Of a stretch of DNA of 32,873 nucleotides, positions 21,670 to 29,568 are shown one piece after another. The stretch comes from an uncultured Anaerotignum sp. GTDB taxonomy: Bacteria > Bacillota > Clostridia > Lachnospirales > Anaerotignaceae. The notes below the pieces were generated by a model. It did not search any database. It saw only the letters and a program-made list of their open reading frames with translations, and was not told the origin of the DNA. The position numbers and the translations under genes were made by a program. How positions within the stretch are numbered: position 1 is the first letter of the stretch; each line of letters opens with the position of its first letter. The stretch covers positions 1-32,873 of the forward strand of contig CALWKZ010000013.1 of NCBI GenBank assembly GCA_944381385.1, given 5' to 3'.

Positions 21670-23224
21670 GCTGCACCCTCCTTACTTCTTCCGGGCTCTG
21701 CTGCTTCAGACCCAGCATATATTCGCCCATTACGGTGTCTGTCAGATCTTTGGTATCCTCAAAGTAAGCCGCGATCTGACCGTTATACATAATAATCAAA
21801 CTATCAGATAATTCCATAACCTCATTCAGGTCAGCAGAAACAAGAAGCACTGCCGCGCCTTCTCTGCTCAGTTCCACCAGCTTTTTACGGATAAACTCCG
21901 TAGCGCCTACGTCAATACCACGGGTAGGCTGGTCGGCAATAATCAAAACAGGTTCCGCGGAAAACTCTCTGGCAACGACTACCTTCTGGATATTACCGCC
22001 GGAAAGCATACCTACCTTCTGTGTCCTGTTTTTGCAAAGCACCTTATATTCCTCGATGAGCTTATCGCTGTCCTCGTGGATTTTTTTCATATTGAACAAA
22101 GGCCCGTTATTGTATCGTTTCTGGGCGCAGCGGTCACTGATAAGGTTTTCCTCAATGCTGGCCGCTCCCGCCATACCGAATGTCATACGGTCCTCCGGGA
22201 TCAGGGAAACACCCAGATCACGGATTTTTCTCTGGGACTCACCCAGAATATTATGCCCATTGACTTTGGCCACGCCGCTGTCCGGCATATTCAGGTTAAA
22301 GAGCATATCCACCAGTTCTCTCTGTCCGTTGCCCTCAACCCCGGCAATGCCTAAAATCTCTCCCTTTCGTACGTCAAAGGACATATGGTTGATCATCTTC
22401 TTTTTCCATTCGTTGGTATATTCCAGATCCCGCACACGCAGCACCACATCTGTAGGCTGTGCCTGTTCCTTTTCCACCGTCAGAATAACGTCACGGCCTA
22501 CCATCAGACGGGAAATCTCCTCTTTGGAAATATCTGCCGTATTATATACACCCATAGATTTGCCGCCGCGCATGATGGTCAGGCGGTCTGTGATCTGTTT
22601 GATCTCATGGAGCTTATGGGAAATAAATACCATGGTGTAGCCCTGTTCCTTTAAATGGATCAGTTCTTTGAACAGCTCTTCTGTTTCCTGTGTCGTCAGT
22701 ACGGCCGTAGGCTCGTCCAGAATCAGGATTTTCGCCCCACGGACAAGAGCCTTCAGGATTTCTACTTTCTGCTTCATGCCGACGGGGATGTCTCTTACCT
22801 TCGCGTCCGGGTCCACCTGGAGGTTATACTTTTTGGCGTATTCCTCTGTGATCTCCACCGCTTTTTTGTAATCCATAAACAGGTTATTCTTTTTGGGCTC
22901 CATGCCCAGGACGATATTTTCCGCTACCGTCAGGTTCGGCACCAGCATAAAGTGCTGATGCACCATGCCGATTCCTTTGGAAATTGCCACTGTAGGAGAC
23001 GTCAGGGATACTTCCTCCCCATTTACTGTAATCGTTCCCTCCGTGGGCTGTTCCAAACCGAACAGCATCTTCATCAATGTGGATTTTCCGGCACCGTTTT
23101 CACCCATCAGCGCATGAATCTCGCCTTTTTTCACGTTAAAATCCACACCCTGATTGGCGGCAATGCCGTTTGGATAAACTTTTGTGATTCCTTTCATCTG
23201 CACAACATATTCATTGTCTGCCAT
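21659..23224 (-). CDS. Nucleoside ABC transporter ATPase, two fused nucleotide-binding domains
   Basis: The 521-residue protein contains two NBDs. The first has Walker A GENGAGKST (41-49), Q-loop region MVHQHFMLVPNLTV and Walker B ILILDEPTAVLT, with a degenerate signature (PVGMKQKVEILKAL). The second has a degenerate Walker A (GVEGNGQREL), an intact signature LSGGNIQKVVVARE and Walker B LIIADQPTRGID. This asymmetry is normal for the RbsA/NupO group. The start at ATG 23224 is chosen because GGAGGG precedes it and the protein then begins with the normal NBD strand; 23 extra upstream residues look non-native. It energises uptake through the two permeases. Confidence 0.95.
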   Translation of the reverse strand: MADNEYVVQMKGITKVYPNGIAANQGVDFNVKKGEIHALMGENGAGKSTLMKMLFGLEQPTEGTITVNGEEVSLTSPTVAISKGIGMVHQHFMLVPNLTVAENIVLGMEPKKNNLFMDYKKAVEITEEYAKKYNLQVDPDAKVRDIPVGMKQKVEILKALVRGAKILILDEPTAVLTTQETEELFKELIHLKEQGYTMVFISHKLHEIKQITDRLTIMRGGKSMGVYNTADISKEEISRLMVGRDVILTVEKEQAQPTDVVLRVRDLEYTNEWKKKMINHMSFDVRKGEILGIAGVEGNGQRELVDMLFNLNMPDSGVAKVNGHNILGESQRKIRDLGVSLIPEDRMTFGMAGAASIEENLISDRCAQKRYNNGPLFNMKKIHEDSDKLIEEYKVLCKNRTQKVGMLSGGNIQKVVVAREFSAEPVLIIADQPTRGIDVGATEFIRKKLVELSREGAAVLLVSADLNEVMELSDSLIIMYNGQIAAYFEDTKDLTDTVMGEYMLGLKQQSPEEVRRVQHGE

Positions 23225-23332
23225 GATCAGGTTCCCTCCTTCTTTTTCATTTGTTGTCTGCAACTTCAAAAAATTTTTTGTTCCCTCCATCATTGCTTTT
23301 GGAACATTTATCGAAAAATTTTTTCAATTCGC

Positions 23333-23370
23333 AGAAAAAAACATAAAAGGGGGCTGTATTCAGCCCCCTT
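23333..23370 (-). terminator. Intercistronic terminator-like hairpin after the BMP lipoprotein gene
   Basis: AAGGGGGCTG (23347-23356) pairs perfectly with CAGCCCCCTT (23361-23370), with a T-rich run on the - strand (complement of 23333-23346). It lies in the 178-bp gap before the ATPase gene. Partial termination here would give more binding protein than membrane subunits, a common design in ABC operons. No separate promoter for the ATPase gene was identified with confidence. Confidence 0.8.
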
Positions 23371-23402
23371 ATTTTATGCCGAAAAACCGTTCTCTATCAA
23401 AA

Positions 23403-24524
23403 TTAAGGTCTTACGGATTCTCTCAGTTCAGCAACAGCGTTTGTTTCGTCACCAATTGCGCTGGGAACATCAACATCACCATTGGATACTGCGGCGATTG
23501 CAGCATCAACAGTTTCTTTTACGCTGTCGGGAGCGATTGTCGCATAGTTCTTGTCTGTAACCATGCCAACGCCGCCTTCGTTGCTGCCGATCAGGATCTG
23601 CTGGCCGAACAGTTCTTCGCCTGCATCCCACTGATCAAAGAACCATACCAGAGAGTCGCCGATGTTCTTCAGACCGGATGTCAGTGTGATTGCTGCCATC
23701 TCAGCGGAGAAGGTTGCTTCCTGGTCGGAGTCAACACCGATGAAGTAAGCCTTGCCTGTTTCCAGACATGCTTCTGCTGCACCGTTGCCGGCATTACCAG
23801 CTACACCCCAGATAATGTCACAGTTGTTGTCGTTGATCATGGATTCTGCCAGCTCTTTGCCTTTTGCAGGATCGATGTAGTTGCCAATGTATCTTGTGTC
23901 AACCTTGATATCAGGATTTACAGACTGCGCACCCAGAATATAGCCATACAGGAAGTCGTTGATAACGGGGCTGTCTACGCCGCCTACGAAACCGATGACT
24001 GCATCTTCATTGATCTTGTCCACGCTGGTATCTGTTGTCATTGCAGCTGCGAACGCACCGATCATGTAGCCCAGGTCGTTCTGTGCATAGCTCAGGTTTA
24101 CTACGTTGGGCAGTGTGTAAGTTGTGTCATCATAGATCAGGTATTTCTGATCGGGATATTTTTCAGACACGTTTTTCAGGTATTCGGACATCTGATAAGT
24201 ACCGATAACGATCAGATCATATTCGCCGGAAGCGGATACTTCGTCCAGATAGCCTTCCCATTTTGCTTCGTCTTCTGTGGAACCACCCATTTCAATGGTT
24301 GTGTAGGTGATTCTGCCAGCTTCCTGCAGTTCTGCCAGACCAGATTCTGCAGAGTCGAAGAAGGATTTGTCACCCAGGTTACCGTTTACCAGGTTGCAGA
24401 CATTGTACACCTTCTGATCGCCGCTTGCTGTGTCGTCTGTTGTGGTGTCGCCGCCACCGCCGCAGCCTGCCAGCATGGATACTGCCAGAGCGGAAGCCAG
24501 CAACAGAGAAAGTAATTTCTTCAT
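23403..24524 (-). CDS. BMP-family nucleoside-binding lipoprotein
   Basis: The 373-residue protein starts with a lipoprotein signal (MKKLLSLLLASALAVSM, lipobox LAGC with cysteine 21) and a glycine/threonine linker. It then matches the basic membrane protein (PnrA/BmpA/NupN) family: NLGDKSFFDSAESGL, SYAQNDLGYMIGAFAA, GFVGGVDSPVINDFL, WGVAGNAGNGAAEACL and GVDSDQEA. This family binds purine and other nucleosides, with the aspartate of GVDSD-type motifs contacting ribose. It is first in the operon with ATPase, permeases and nucleoside hydrolases, which makes a nucleoside ligand very likely. Confidence 0.95.
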   Translation of the reverse strand: MKKLLSLLLASALAVSMLAGCGGGGDTTTDDTASGDQKVYNVCNLVNGNLGDKSFFDSAESGLAELQEAGRITYTTIEMGGSTEDEAKWEGYLDEVSASGEYDLIVIGTYQMSEYLKNVSEKYPDQKYLIYDDTTYTLPNVVNLSYAQNDLGYMIGAFAAAMTTDTSVDKINEDAVIGFVGGVDSPVINDFLYGYILGAQSVNPDIKVDTRYIGNYIDPAKGKELAESMINDNNCDIIWGVAGNAGNGAAEACLETGKAYFIGVDSDQEATFSAEMAAITLTSGLKNIGDSLVWFFDQWDAGEELFGQQILIGSNEGGVGMVTDKNYATIAPDSVKETVDAAIAAVSNGDVDVPSAIGDETNAVAELRESVRP

Positions 24525-24569
24525 AATGAATCTCCCTTTCTGTTTTCTTTTTTTTGGTTGACAATGAAC

Positions 24570-24594
24570 AAAAGCCTCTCCCTGAGAGGTTTTT
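24570..24594. promoter_or_regulatory. Short hairpin in the leader of the nucleoside operon
   Basis: CCTCTC (24575-24580) and GAGAGG (24584-24589) form a 6-bp stem with a 3-base loop, extended by A/T pairs. On the - strand it lies between promoter and start codon and is followed by CTTTTGTT. It could attenuate the leader RNA or act as a rightward terminator. No riboswitch core was recognised. Confidence 0.45.
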
Positions 24595-24606
24595 CAATTC
24601 TTTTTC

Positions 24607-24635
24607 AGTTTACATCATATATCTAATATTGTCAA
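24607..24635 (-). promoter_or_regulatory. Promoter of the nucleoside operon
   Basis: On the - strand TTGACA (complement of 24630-24635), 17 bases, TAAACT (complement of 24607-24612). The leader is about 75 bases. The rest of the 312-bp gap (24636-24785) is AT-rich and shows no gene. Confidence 0.75.
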
Positions 24636-24785
24636 TAATTTCATAGAATGCAATCCCGTTTTTGTATATTATGCTCACCAAAATCTTCCATTTGCCGTAT
24701 CTTTTTCACATATAGCGTCAAAATTCGTTCTTTGGTTCATAGATTCTGCTTTATTTTTTTCCTTCCTGCCGCATAAAATTTCTAT

Positions 24786-24823
24786 ATAAAAAAAGCGCAG
24801 TTTTCTCTGCGAAAACCACGCTT
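24786..24823 (-). terminator. Terminator of the tgt-yajC operon
   Basis: On the - strand AAGCG-tg-GTTTTC pairs with GAAAAC-tg-CGCTT (complement of 24793-24823), with an internal mismatch, and is followed by a seven-base T run. It lies 14 bp past the yajC stop. Confidence 0.8.
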
Positions 24824-24836
24824 CTTTCTTCTTTGT

Positions 24837-25292
24837 TCAGCCTCTTCTGAAGAGACCCTTTTTCTTGGGCTGTTCCTCTTCCGGAGGTGCTTCGTTGGTC
24901 ATATTCGGTTCTCTCTTGCCATATACCTCGCCTCTGGCCACAGGCACACGTACGCCTTTGTTCAGACCAAATTCGATAATAAAGCAGTCATATGTCATAT
25001 CCACAACTTTGCCGTACAGACCGCTGTTGGTCACTACCATATCGCCGATCTGGATGGCGTTTCTCTGCTCCGCCAGAGCCTTTTCTCTTTTCTGAGTAGG
25101 ACGGAAGGACAGGAAGTACATAATTACCACCAGGGCCACTACGTACACAATAACGATCGTAAAACCATTGCTGCCGCTCAGAAAACCGCCGAACAAACCG
25201 CTGCTGGCTGTTTCTGTGGCTGCCTCCGCCTCACTGCCGGTGGGAGTAATGACTGTGCTGGAATCCAGCAAAAATCTCATCCATTCATTCAT
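24837..25292 (-). CDS. yajC: Preprotein translocase accessory subunit YajC
   Basis: The 151-residue protein has one membrane segment (about 44-62, TIVIVYVVALVVIMYFLSF) and then the YajC cytoplasmic core: RPTQKREKALAEQRNAIQ and GDMVVTNSGLYGKV. The N-terminal 40 residues are a serine/threonine/alanine/glycine-rich extension before the membrane segment, longer than in E. coli YajC. The C-terminus is acidic then basic. YajC associates with SecDF near the SecYEG translocon. AGGAGAG precedes ATG 25292. It follows tgt by 85 bp in one operon, the usual tgt-yajC order, but secDF do not follow here. Confidence 0.95.
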   Translation of the reverse strand: MNEWMRFLLDSSTVITPTGSEAEAATETASSGLFGGFLSGSNGFTIVIVYVVALVVIMYFLSFRPTQKREKALAEQRNAIQIGDMVVTNSGLYGKVVDMTYDCFIIEFGLNKGVRVPVARGEVYGKREPNMTNEAPPEEEQPKKKGLFRRG

Positions 25293-25377
25293 TTGTTTTT
25301 CTCTCCTAACATTAGTATGGTTTCAAAAAATATACAAAAATATTATAGCGAAGAAATGAAAACGCGTCAAGGAAATA

Positions 25378-26511
25378 TTATTGCCGGCACTGAACAAATC
25401 CCTCCAGCTTCGCCTTTTTATAGGAAGGGAACCGATCCTCGTCCAAAGCCTGACGGATCTCCTCCATCATGGTATTGAAGAAATACAGGTTATGCATGAC
25501 GCAAAGCCGCATAGCCAGCATCTCCTTAGCCTTGAACAGATGGCGGATATAGGCCTTCGTATACCGCTGGCAGGTAGGGCACTGGCAGGTAGGGTCAATG
25601 GGCGTATCATCCAGCTCATATTTGGCGTTTAAAAGATTCAGCTTGCCCTGATTGGTGTATACATGGGCATGACGGCCGTTTCTGGCTGGAAGAACACAGT
25701 CAAAGAAATCCACGCCACGCTCCACGGCCTCCAGAATATTTTCCGGCGTACCGACGCCCATCAGATAAGTTGGCTTATTCTGAGGCAGATAAGGCACCAC
25801 TTCCTCAATGATATGGTACATCTCCGCATGGGTCTCCCCTACAGCCAGACCGCCGATGGCATAGCCGTCCAGATCCATTTCTGAGATTCGTTTGGCGTGC
25901 TCGATACGAATATCCGCGTAGGTAGCCCCCTGGTTGATGCCAAAAAGCATCTGTTTTTTATTGATGGTATCCTCCAGGCTGTTCAGTCTTGCCATTTCCT
26001 TTTTGCACCGTTCCAGCCACCGCGTTGTCCTGGCCACGGAGTTTTCCACATAAGGCCGCTCCGCCGGGATACCGATGCATTCGTCGAAGGCCATGGCAAT
26101 GGTAGAAGCCAGATTGGACTGGATGCGCATGCTTTCCTCCGGCCCCATGAAGATCTTTCTGCCGTCAATATGGGAATTGAAGTACACGCCTTCTTCCGTG
26201 ATCTTGCGCAGGGTAGTCAGGGAAAACACCTGGAATCCGCCGGAGTCCGTCAGGATAGGCTTGTCCCATACCATAAATTTATGGAGTCCGCCCAGTTTTT
26301 TCACCACCTCGTCACCGGGACGCAGGTGCAGATGATACGTATTGGACAGCTCTACCTGGCATTTTACCCGTTCCAGGTCCTCTGTGGAAAGGGCGCCTTT
26401 GATGGCCGCCGCTGTGCCTACGTTCATAAATACCGGTGTCTGGATCACCCCATGGGGGGTATGAAATTCTCCCCGCTTCGCTCTGCCGCAGGTTTTCAGT
26501 AATCGATACAT
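25378..26511 (-). CDS. tgt: tRNA-guanine transglycosylase (Tgt)
   Basis: The 377-residue enzyme exchanges guanine 34 in GUN-anticodon tRNAs for a queuosine precursor (preQ1) or queuine. D89 (LTDSGGFQVFSL) is the general acid/base and D271 (FFDCVLP) the nucleophile. MAFDEC (140-145) and GGLAVGE (220-226) line the base pocket, and C309, C311, C314 and H340 form the zinc site. The start at ATG 26511 (GAGGAG four bases away) is preferred to the ATG 12 bases upstream, which lacks a ribosome binding site. No queA gene accompanies it in the window, unlike many queA-tgt-yajC operons, so queuine salvage versus synthesis cannot be decided here. Confidence 0.95.
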   Translation of the reverse strand: MYRLLKTCGRAKRGEFHTPHGVIQTPVFMNVGTAAAIKGALSTEDLERVKCQVELSNTYHLHLRPGDEVVKKLGGLHKFMVWDKPILTDSGGFQVFSLTTLRKITEEGVYFNSHIDGRKIFMGPEESMRIQSNLASTIAMAFDECIGIPAERPYVENSVARTTRWLERCKKEMARLNSLEDTINKKQMLFGINQGATYADIRIEHAKRISEMDLDGYAIGGLAVGETHAEMYHIIEEVVPYLPQNKPTYLMGVGTPENILEAVERGVDFFDCVLPARNGRHAHVYTNQGKLNLLNAKYELDDTPIDPTCQCPTCQRYTKAYIRHLFKAKEMLAMRLCVMHNLYFFNTMMEEIRQALDEDRFPSYKKAKLEGFVQCRQ

Positions 26512-26552
26512 AATTCTCCTCATTTCTGTCTTTTCATCGTCATATCTTTACT

Positions 26553-26581
26553 ATCATATCCTTTTTTCCCTTTGATTTCAA
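26553..26581 (-). promoter_or_regulatory. Promoter of tgt-yajC
   Basis: On the - strand TTGAAA (complement of 26576-26581), 17 bases, TATGAT (complement of 26553-26558). The predicted leader is about 35 bases. Confidence 0.75.
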
Positions 26582-26643
26582 GAAAAAAACTTCTCCCCGG
26601 CAAAAAACTGGCCTTCTTTTTTCCCGGCTTTCCCGCCCTTCCC

Positions 26644-26672
26644 TTGACATGATTCCCCCGGTGGATTATCTT
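26644..26672 (+). promoter_or_regulatory. Promoter of the THUMP methyltransferase gene
   Basis: TTGACA (26644-26649), a 17-base spacer, TATCTT (26667-26672). It is divergent from the tgt promoter, with 62 bp between the two -35 elements. Confidence 0.75.
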
Positions 26673-26718
26673 ATTTATATTGGCACAAGAGATTTTTAGA
26701 CAAGAACGGAGAAAGCAT

Positions 26719-27864
26719 ATGAGCATACAACTGATCGCCACCACTACCTTTGGCCTGGAAGCCGTTGTCAAACGGGAATGTCAGGCTTTGGGCTTTGAAA
26801 ATATCAGAACATACGACGGCAAGGTAGAATTTACCGGCACAGAAGCCGATATCGTCAAGGCAAATCTGTGGCTGCGCTGCGCGGGCCGTGTCTGGGTGAA
26901 AATGGGCACCTTTACAGCCGTGACCTTTACAGAGCTCTTCGACCAGACAAAGGCTCTGCCCTGGGCGGACTGGATTCCGGAGGACGGCAAGTTCACCGTT
27001 GTGGGAAAATCCGTTAAATCCACCCTGTTCAGTGTTTCCAACTGCCAGGCCATCGTAAAGAAGGCTGTTGTGGAAAAACTGAAACAAACCTATAAAACAG
27101 ACTGGTTCGACGAAACCGGCGCCTCCTACACCATCCAGGTGGGCATTCTAAAGGATGTTGTGACACTTGCCATCGACACCAGCGGCTCCGGCCTGCATAT
27201 GCGGGGCTACCGGGCCAACGCTCTGGACGCGCCCCTGAAGGAGACCCTGGCCTCCGCCATGATCCAGCTGAGCTACTGGCGGAAGGACCGTATCCTGCTG
27301 GACCCCTTCTGCGGCTCCGGCACCATCCCCATTGAGGCGGCCATGATCGCCCGGAACATCGCCCCCGGCATCCACCGGAAATTCGCCTCCGAGGATTGGG
27401 AGCGCATCGGCAAGGACCTTTGGAAACAGGCCAGAATGGAGGCGTACCAGGCCATCGACTATGACGCTATGCCGCAAATCTACGGCAGCGATATCGACCC
27501 CGCCGCCATCGAACTGGCTAAGGCCAACGCGGAAAAAGCCGGTGTGGACGACTGCATCACCTTTACGGTCTGCCCCTGCCAGGAGATCACATTGCCCGGG
27601 AAATACGGCGTCATGATTACCAATCCGCCCTACGGCGAACGTCTGGGGGAATTAAAGGAAGTAGAAAATATGTACCGCGCTTTGGGCGGCATCATGAAGG
27701 AGGATACCACCTGGTCCACCTATCTCATTACTTCCATGGAATATTTCGAATCCCTCTTCGGCAGAAAAGCCGACAGAAAAAGAAAGCTCTTCAACGGCCG
27801 CATCAAAACGGATTATTACCAGTTTGAAGGCCCCCGTCCTCCCAGAAAGCAGGAGGAAAAATAA
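26719..27864 (+). CDS. THUMP-domain class I SAM-dependent RNA methyltransferase (YpsC/RlmL-N type)
   Basis: The 381-residue product has an N-terminal ferredoxin-like/THUMP region (about 1-155, opening with TTTFGLEAVVKRE) and a Rossmann methyltransferase domain. Key motifs are DPFCGSGTIPIEAA (195-208), GSDIDPAAIELAKANAEKAG (257-276) and the catalytic NPPY (302-305). This is the YpsC family, related to the N-terminal half of E. coli RlmKL that makes m2G2445 in 23S rRNA; the NPPY motif fits guanine N2 methylation. The start ATG 26719 follows GGAG. It is monocistronic with its own promoter and strong terminator. The predicted target is inferred from family. Confidence 0.94.
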   Translation: MSIQLIATTTFGLEAVVKRECQALGFENIRTYDGKVEFTGTEADIVKANLWLRCAGRVWVKMGTFTAVTFTELFDQTKALPWADWIPEDGKFTVVGKSVKSTLFSVSNCQAIVKKAVVEKLKQTYKTDWFDETGASYTIQVGILKDVVTLAIDTSGSGLHMRGYRANALDAPLKETLASAMIQLSYWRKDRILLDPFCGSGTIPIEAAMIARNIAPGIHRKFASEDWERIGKDLWKQARMEAYQAIDYDAMPQIYGSDIDPAAIELAKANAEKAGVDDCITFTVCPCQEITLPGKYGVMITNPPYGERLGELKEVENMYRALGGIMKEDTTWSTYLITSMEYFESLFGRKADRKRKLFNGRIKTDYYQFEGPRPPRKQEEK

Positions 27865-27903
27865 GAAAAAAACCATTTTTCCTGAAGAAAACAATTCCAA
27901 CCA

Positions 27904-27961
27904 AAAACAGGACTGCCGGCATCTCTGGTTCAGAGATACGGCAATCCTGTTTTCTTTTTTT
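27904..27961. terminator. Strong bidirectional terminator between the methyltransferase and NCS2 permease genes
   Basis: A stem of about 20 bp with two mismatches (AAAACAGGA at 27904-27912 with TCCTGTTTT at 27945-27953; inner ATCTCTG/CAGAGAT) is followed by T on the + strand and by T on the - strand. It serves both convergent genes. Confidence 0.9.
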
Positions 27962-27971
27962 ATGCGTCCTT

Positions 27972-29387
27972 TTACTGGGCTGTTTCTTCTGTCTGTTCCT
28001 CCACCCGGTCTTTTGGCAGCAGGATATTCAGCACAATGGCTACCATAGCCGCCGGCACAATGCCGGAACCGCCAAAAATCAGCTGCACCGCGGAAGGCGC
28101 GGAAGCAAGGATGCTGCTGTTGGCGCCCATACCGTAGCCCACACCCAGCGCCACAGAAAGAATGGTCAGATTTCTGGGGGTCATAGGTTCCTTGGTTACC
28201 AGCTGAATCCCGCTGACAACGATGGAAGAAAACATCATGACCGCCGCGCCGCCCAGAACTGCCTGGGGCATAATGGACACCAGGGCCCCCAGCTTGGGCA
28301 CCAGACCGCAAAGGATCAAGAAAATAGCGCCGACGGACAACGCTGTGCGGTTGACTACTTTTGTCATGGTCACCAGACCCACATTCTGACTGAAGGACGT
28401 ATTGGGCATTACGCCGAATACCGCCGCCAGAGAAGAACCGATCCCGTCGCAGATTACGCCGCCGGAAAGCTCTTTGTCTGTGGCCTCTCGGCCCATACCG
28501 CCTTCCGTAACACCGGAAATATCCCCCACCGTCTCTACAGCAGTTACGATAAACATAATCAGAACCGGCAGAATCGCGCGCCAATCAAATACGATTTTTA
28601 CGGGCATAATGGAAGGAATGGCAAACCATGCCGCATCCTTTACCTTATCCCAGTTCAATACCCAGGACTTTGTATATTCCGTGCCGTCCGCCGCGATCCC
28701 CGTGTGGGGCAGCACTGTCGCCATCAGCATTGCCGCGATATAGCCCGCAATAATACCAATCAAAATAGAAGAACTGCTGGTCATTCCCTTCGTGCCATGC
28801 TTGACCGCCAAAATAACAATCAGAACAAAGCAGGCCAGCAGCAGATTTTCCATGGAACCAAAGTCCGCCGCTCCACTGCCGCCGCCAAAGGAAGCGATCC
28901 CCACAGAGATCAGGGAAAGACCGATGGAAAGCACCACGGTTCCCGTTACCACTGGAGGGAAAAATCGTCTTAAGGGCTTTAAGAAAAAACCAAGCACACC
29001 TTCCATCAAACCGCCGATGATGGACGCCCCCATGATGGCGCCATAAGCCAGCACACCGCCGCCCATGGTTGCCACAACGCTGTTGAACACACCGATAAAC
29101 CCAGAGCTTGTCCCCATAATAATAGGCACCTTACCGCCGATGGGCCCAATGGAGAACAGCTGGATCAGTGTCACAATACCGGCAATCCACATAGCATTCT
29201 GCAAAAGACTTACCTGTAATTCCTCAAACTCACTGCCTACTCCCAGACCGCACGCGCCTGTAATAATCAGCAGCGGCGTCAGGTTACCGACGAACATCGC
29301 CAATACATGCTGCAACCCCAGCGGTATTGCCTGTTTCAACGGCATTTTCCCATAAAACTGAAAAGCAGCCTCGGTTTTCTTTTCCAT
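27972..29387 (-). CDS. NCS2-family purine permease, xanthine/uric-acid type
   Basis: The 471-residue membrane protein has about 14 hydrophobic segments. It carries the nucleobase-ascorbate transporter signature near residue 330-345 (NTSFSQNVGLVTMTKVVNR), whose QN-x-G form is typical of the xanthine/uric acid subgroup rather than of uracil permeases. Other family marks are GLQHVLAMFVGNLTPLL near the N-terminus and VETVGDISG. It should import xanthine, urate or a related purine by proton symport. It has its own promoter and short leader, with no purine riboswitch seen. A link with the nucleoside operon 3.5 kb away is functional guesswork; both handle purines. Confidence 0.92.
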   Translation of the reverse strand: MEKKTEAAFQFYGKMPLKQAIPLGLQHVLAMFVGNLTPLLIITGACGLGVGSEFEELQVSLLQNAMWIAGIVTLIQLFSIGPIGGKVPIIMGTSSGFIGVFNSVVATMGGGVLAYGAIMGASIIGGLMEGVLGFFLKPLRRFFPPVVTGTVVLSIGLSLISVGIASFGGGSGAADFGSMENLLLACFVLIVILAVKHGTKGMTSSSSILIGIIAGYIAAMLMATVLPHTGIAADGTEYTKSWVLNWDKVKDAAWFAIPSIMPVKIVFDWRAILPVLIMFIVTAVETVGDISGVTEGGMGREATDKELSGGVICDGIGSSLAAVFGVMPNTSFSQNVGLVTMTKVVNRTALSVGAIFLILCGLVPKLGALVSIMPQAVLGGAAVMMFSSIVVSGIQLVTKEPMTPRNLTILSVALGVGYGMGANSSILASAPSAVQLIFGGSGIVPAAMVAIVLNILLPKDRVEEQTEETAQ

Positions 29388-29432
29388 ATCAAATCCCTCT
29401 TCCCTAATCTTCTTACATTATAATCCCGTATG

Positions 29433-29461
29433 ATTATATGGTATCTTCGACAATTTGTAAA
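29433..29461 (-). promoter_or_regulatory. Promoter of the NCS2 permease gene
   Basis: On the - strand TTTACA (complement of 29456-29461), 17 bases, TATAAT (complement of 29433-29438). A second TATAAT lies 8 bases downstream without a matching -35. The leader is about 40 bases, too short for a purine riboswitch. Confidence 0.75.
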
Positions 29462-29491
29462 GGAATCTCCTCTTTTTTTCGAGAAAAGAAC

Positions 29492-29529
29492 AAAAAAGCA
29501 CGGAGCTGCCCGCCGACATTCCGTGCTTT
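29492..29529 (-). terminator. Terminator of the ykvI-racemase operon
   Basis: AAAGCACGGA (29495-29504) pairs perfectly with TCCGTGCTTT (29520-29529). On the - strand it is followed by six T. It lies about 40 bp past the stop of the PLP enzyme gene. Confidence 0.85.
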
Positions 29530-29568
29530 CTTATGTGCTGTTTAAAAAAACGGTTTCTTCAAGAAATA

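Noticed and set aside
24525-24612. Riboswitch in the nucleoside operon leader
   Set aside because: Only one short hairpin is present and no purine or 2'-deoxyguanosine aptamer core was recognised.
29388-29461. Purine riboswitch before the NCS2 permease
   Set aside because: The predicted leader is only about 40 bases and lacks the conserved three-way-junction bases.
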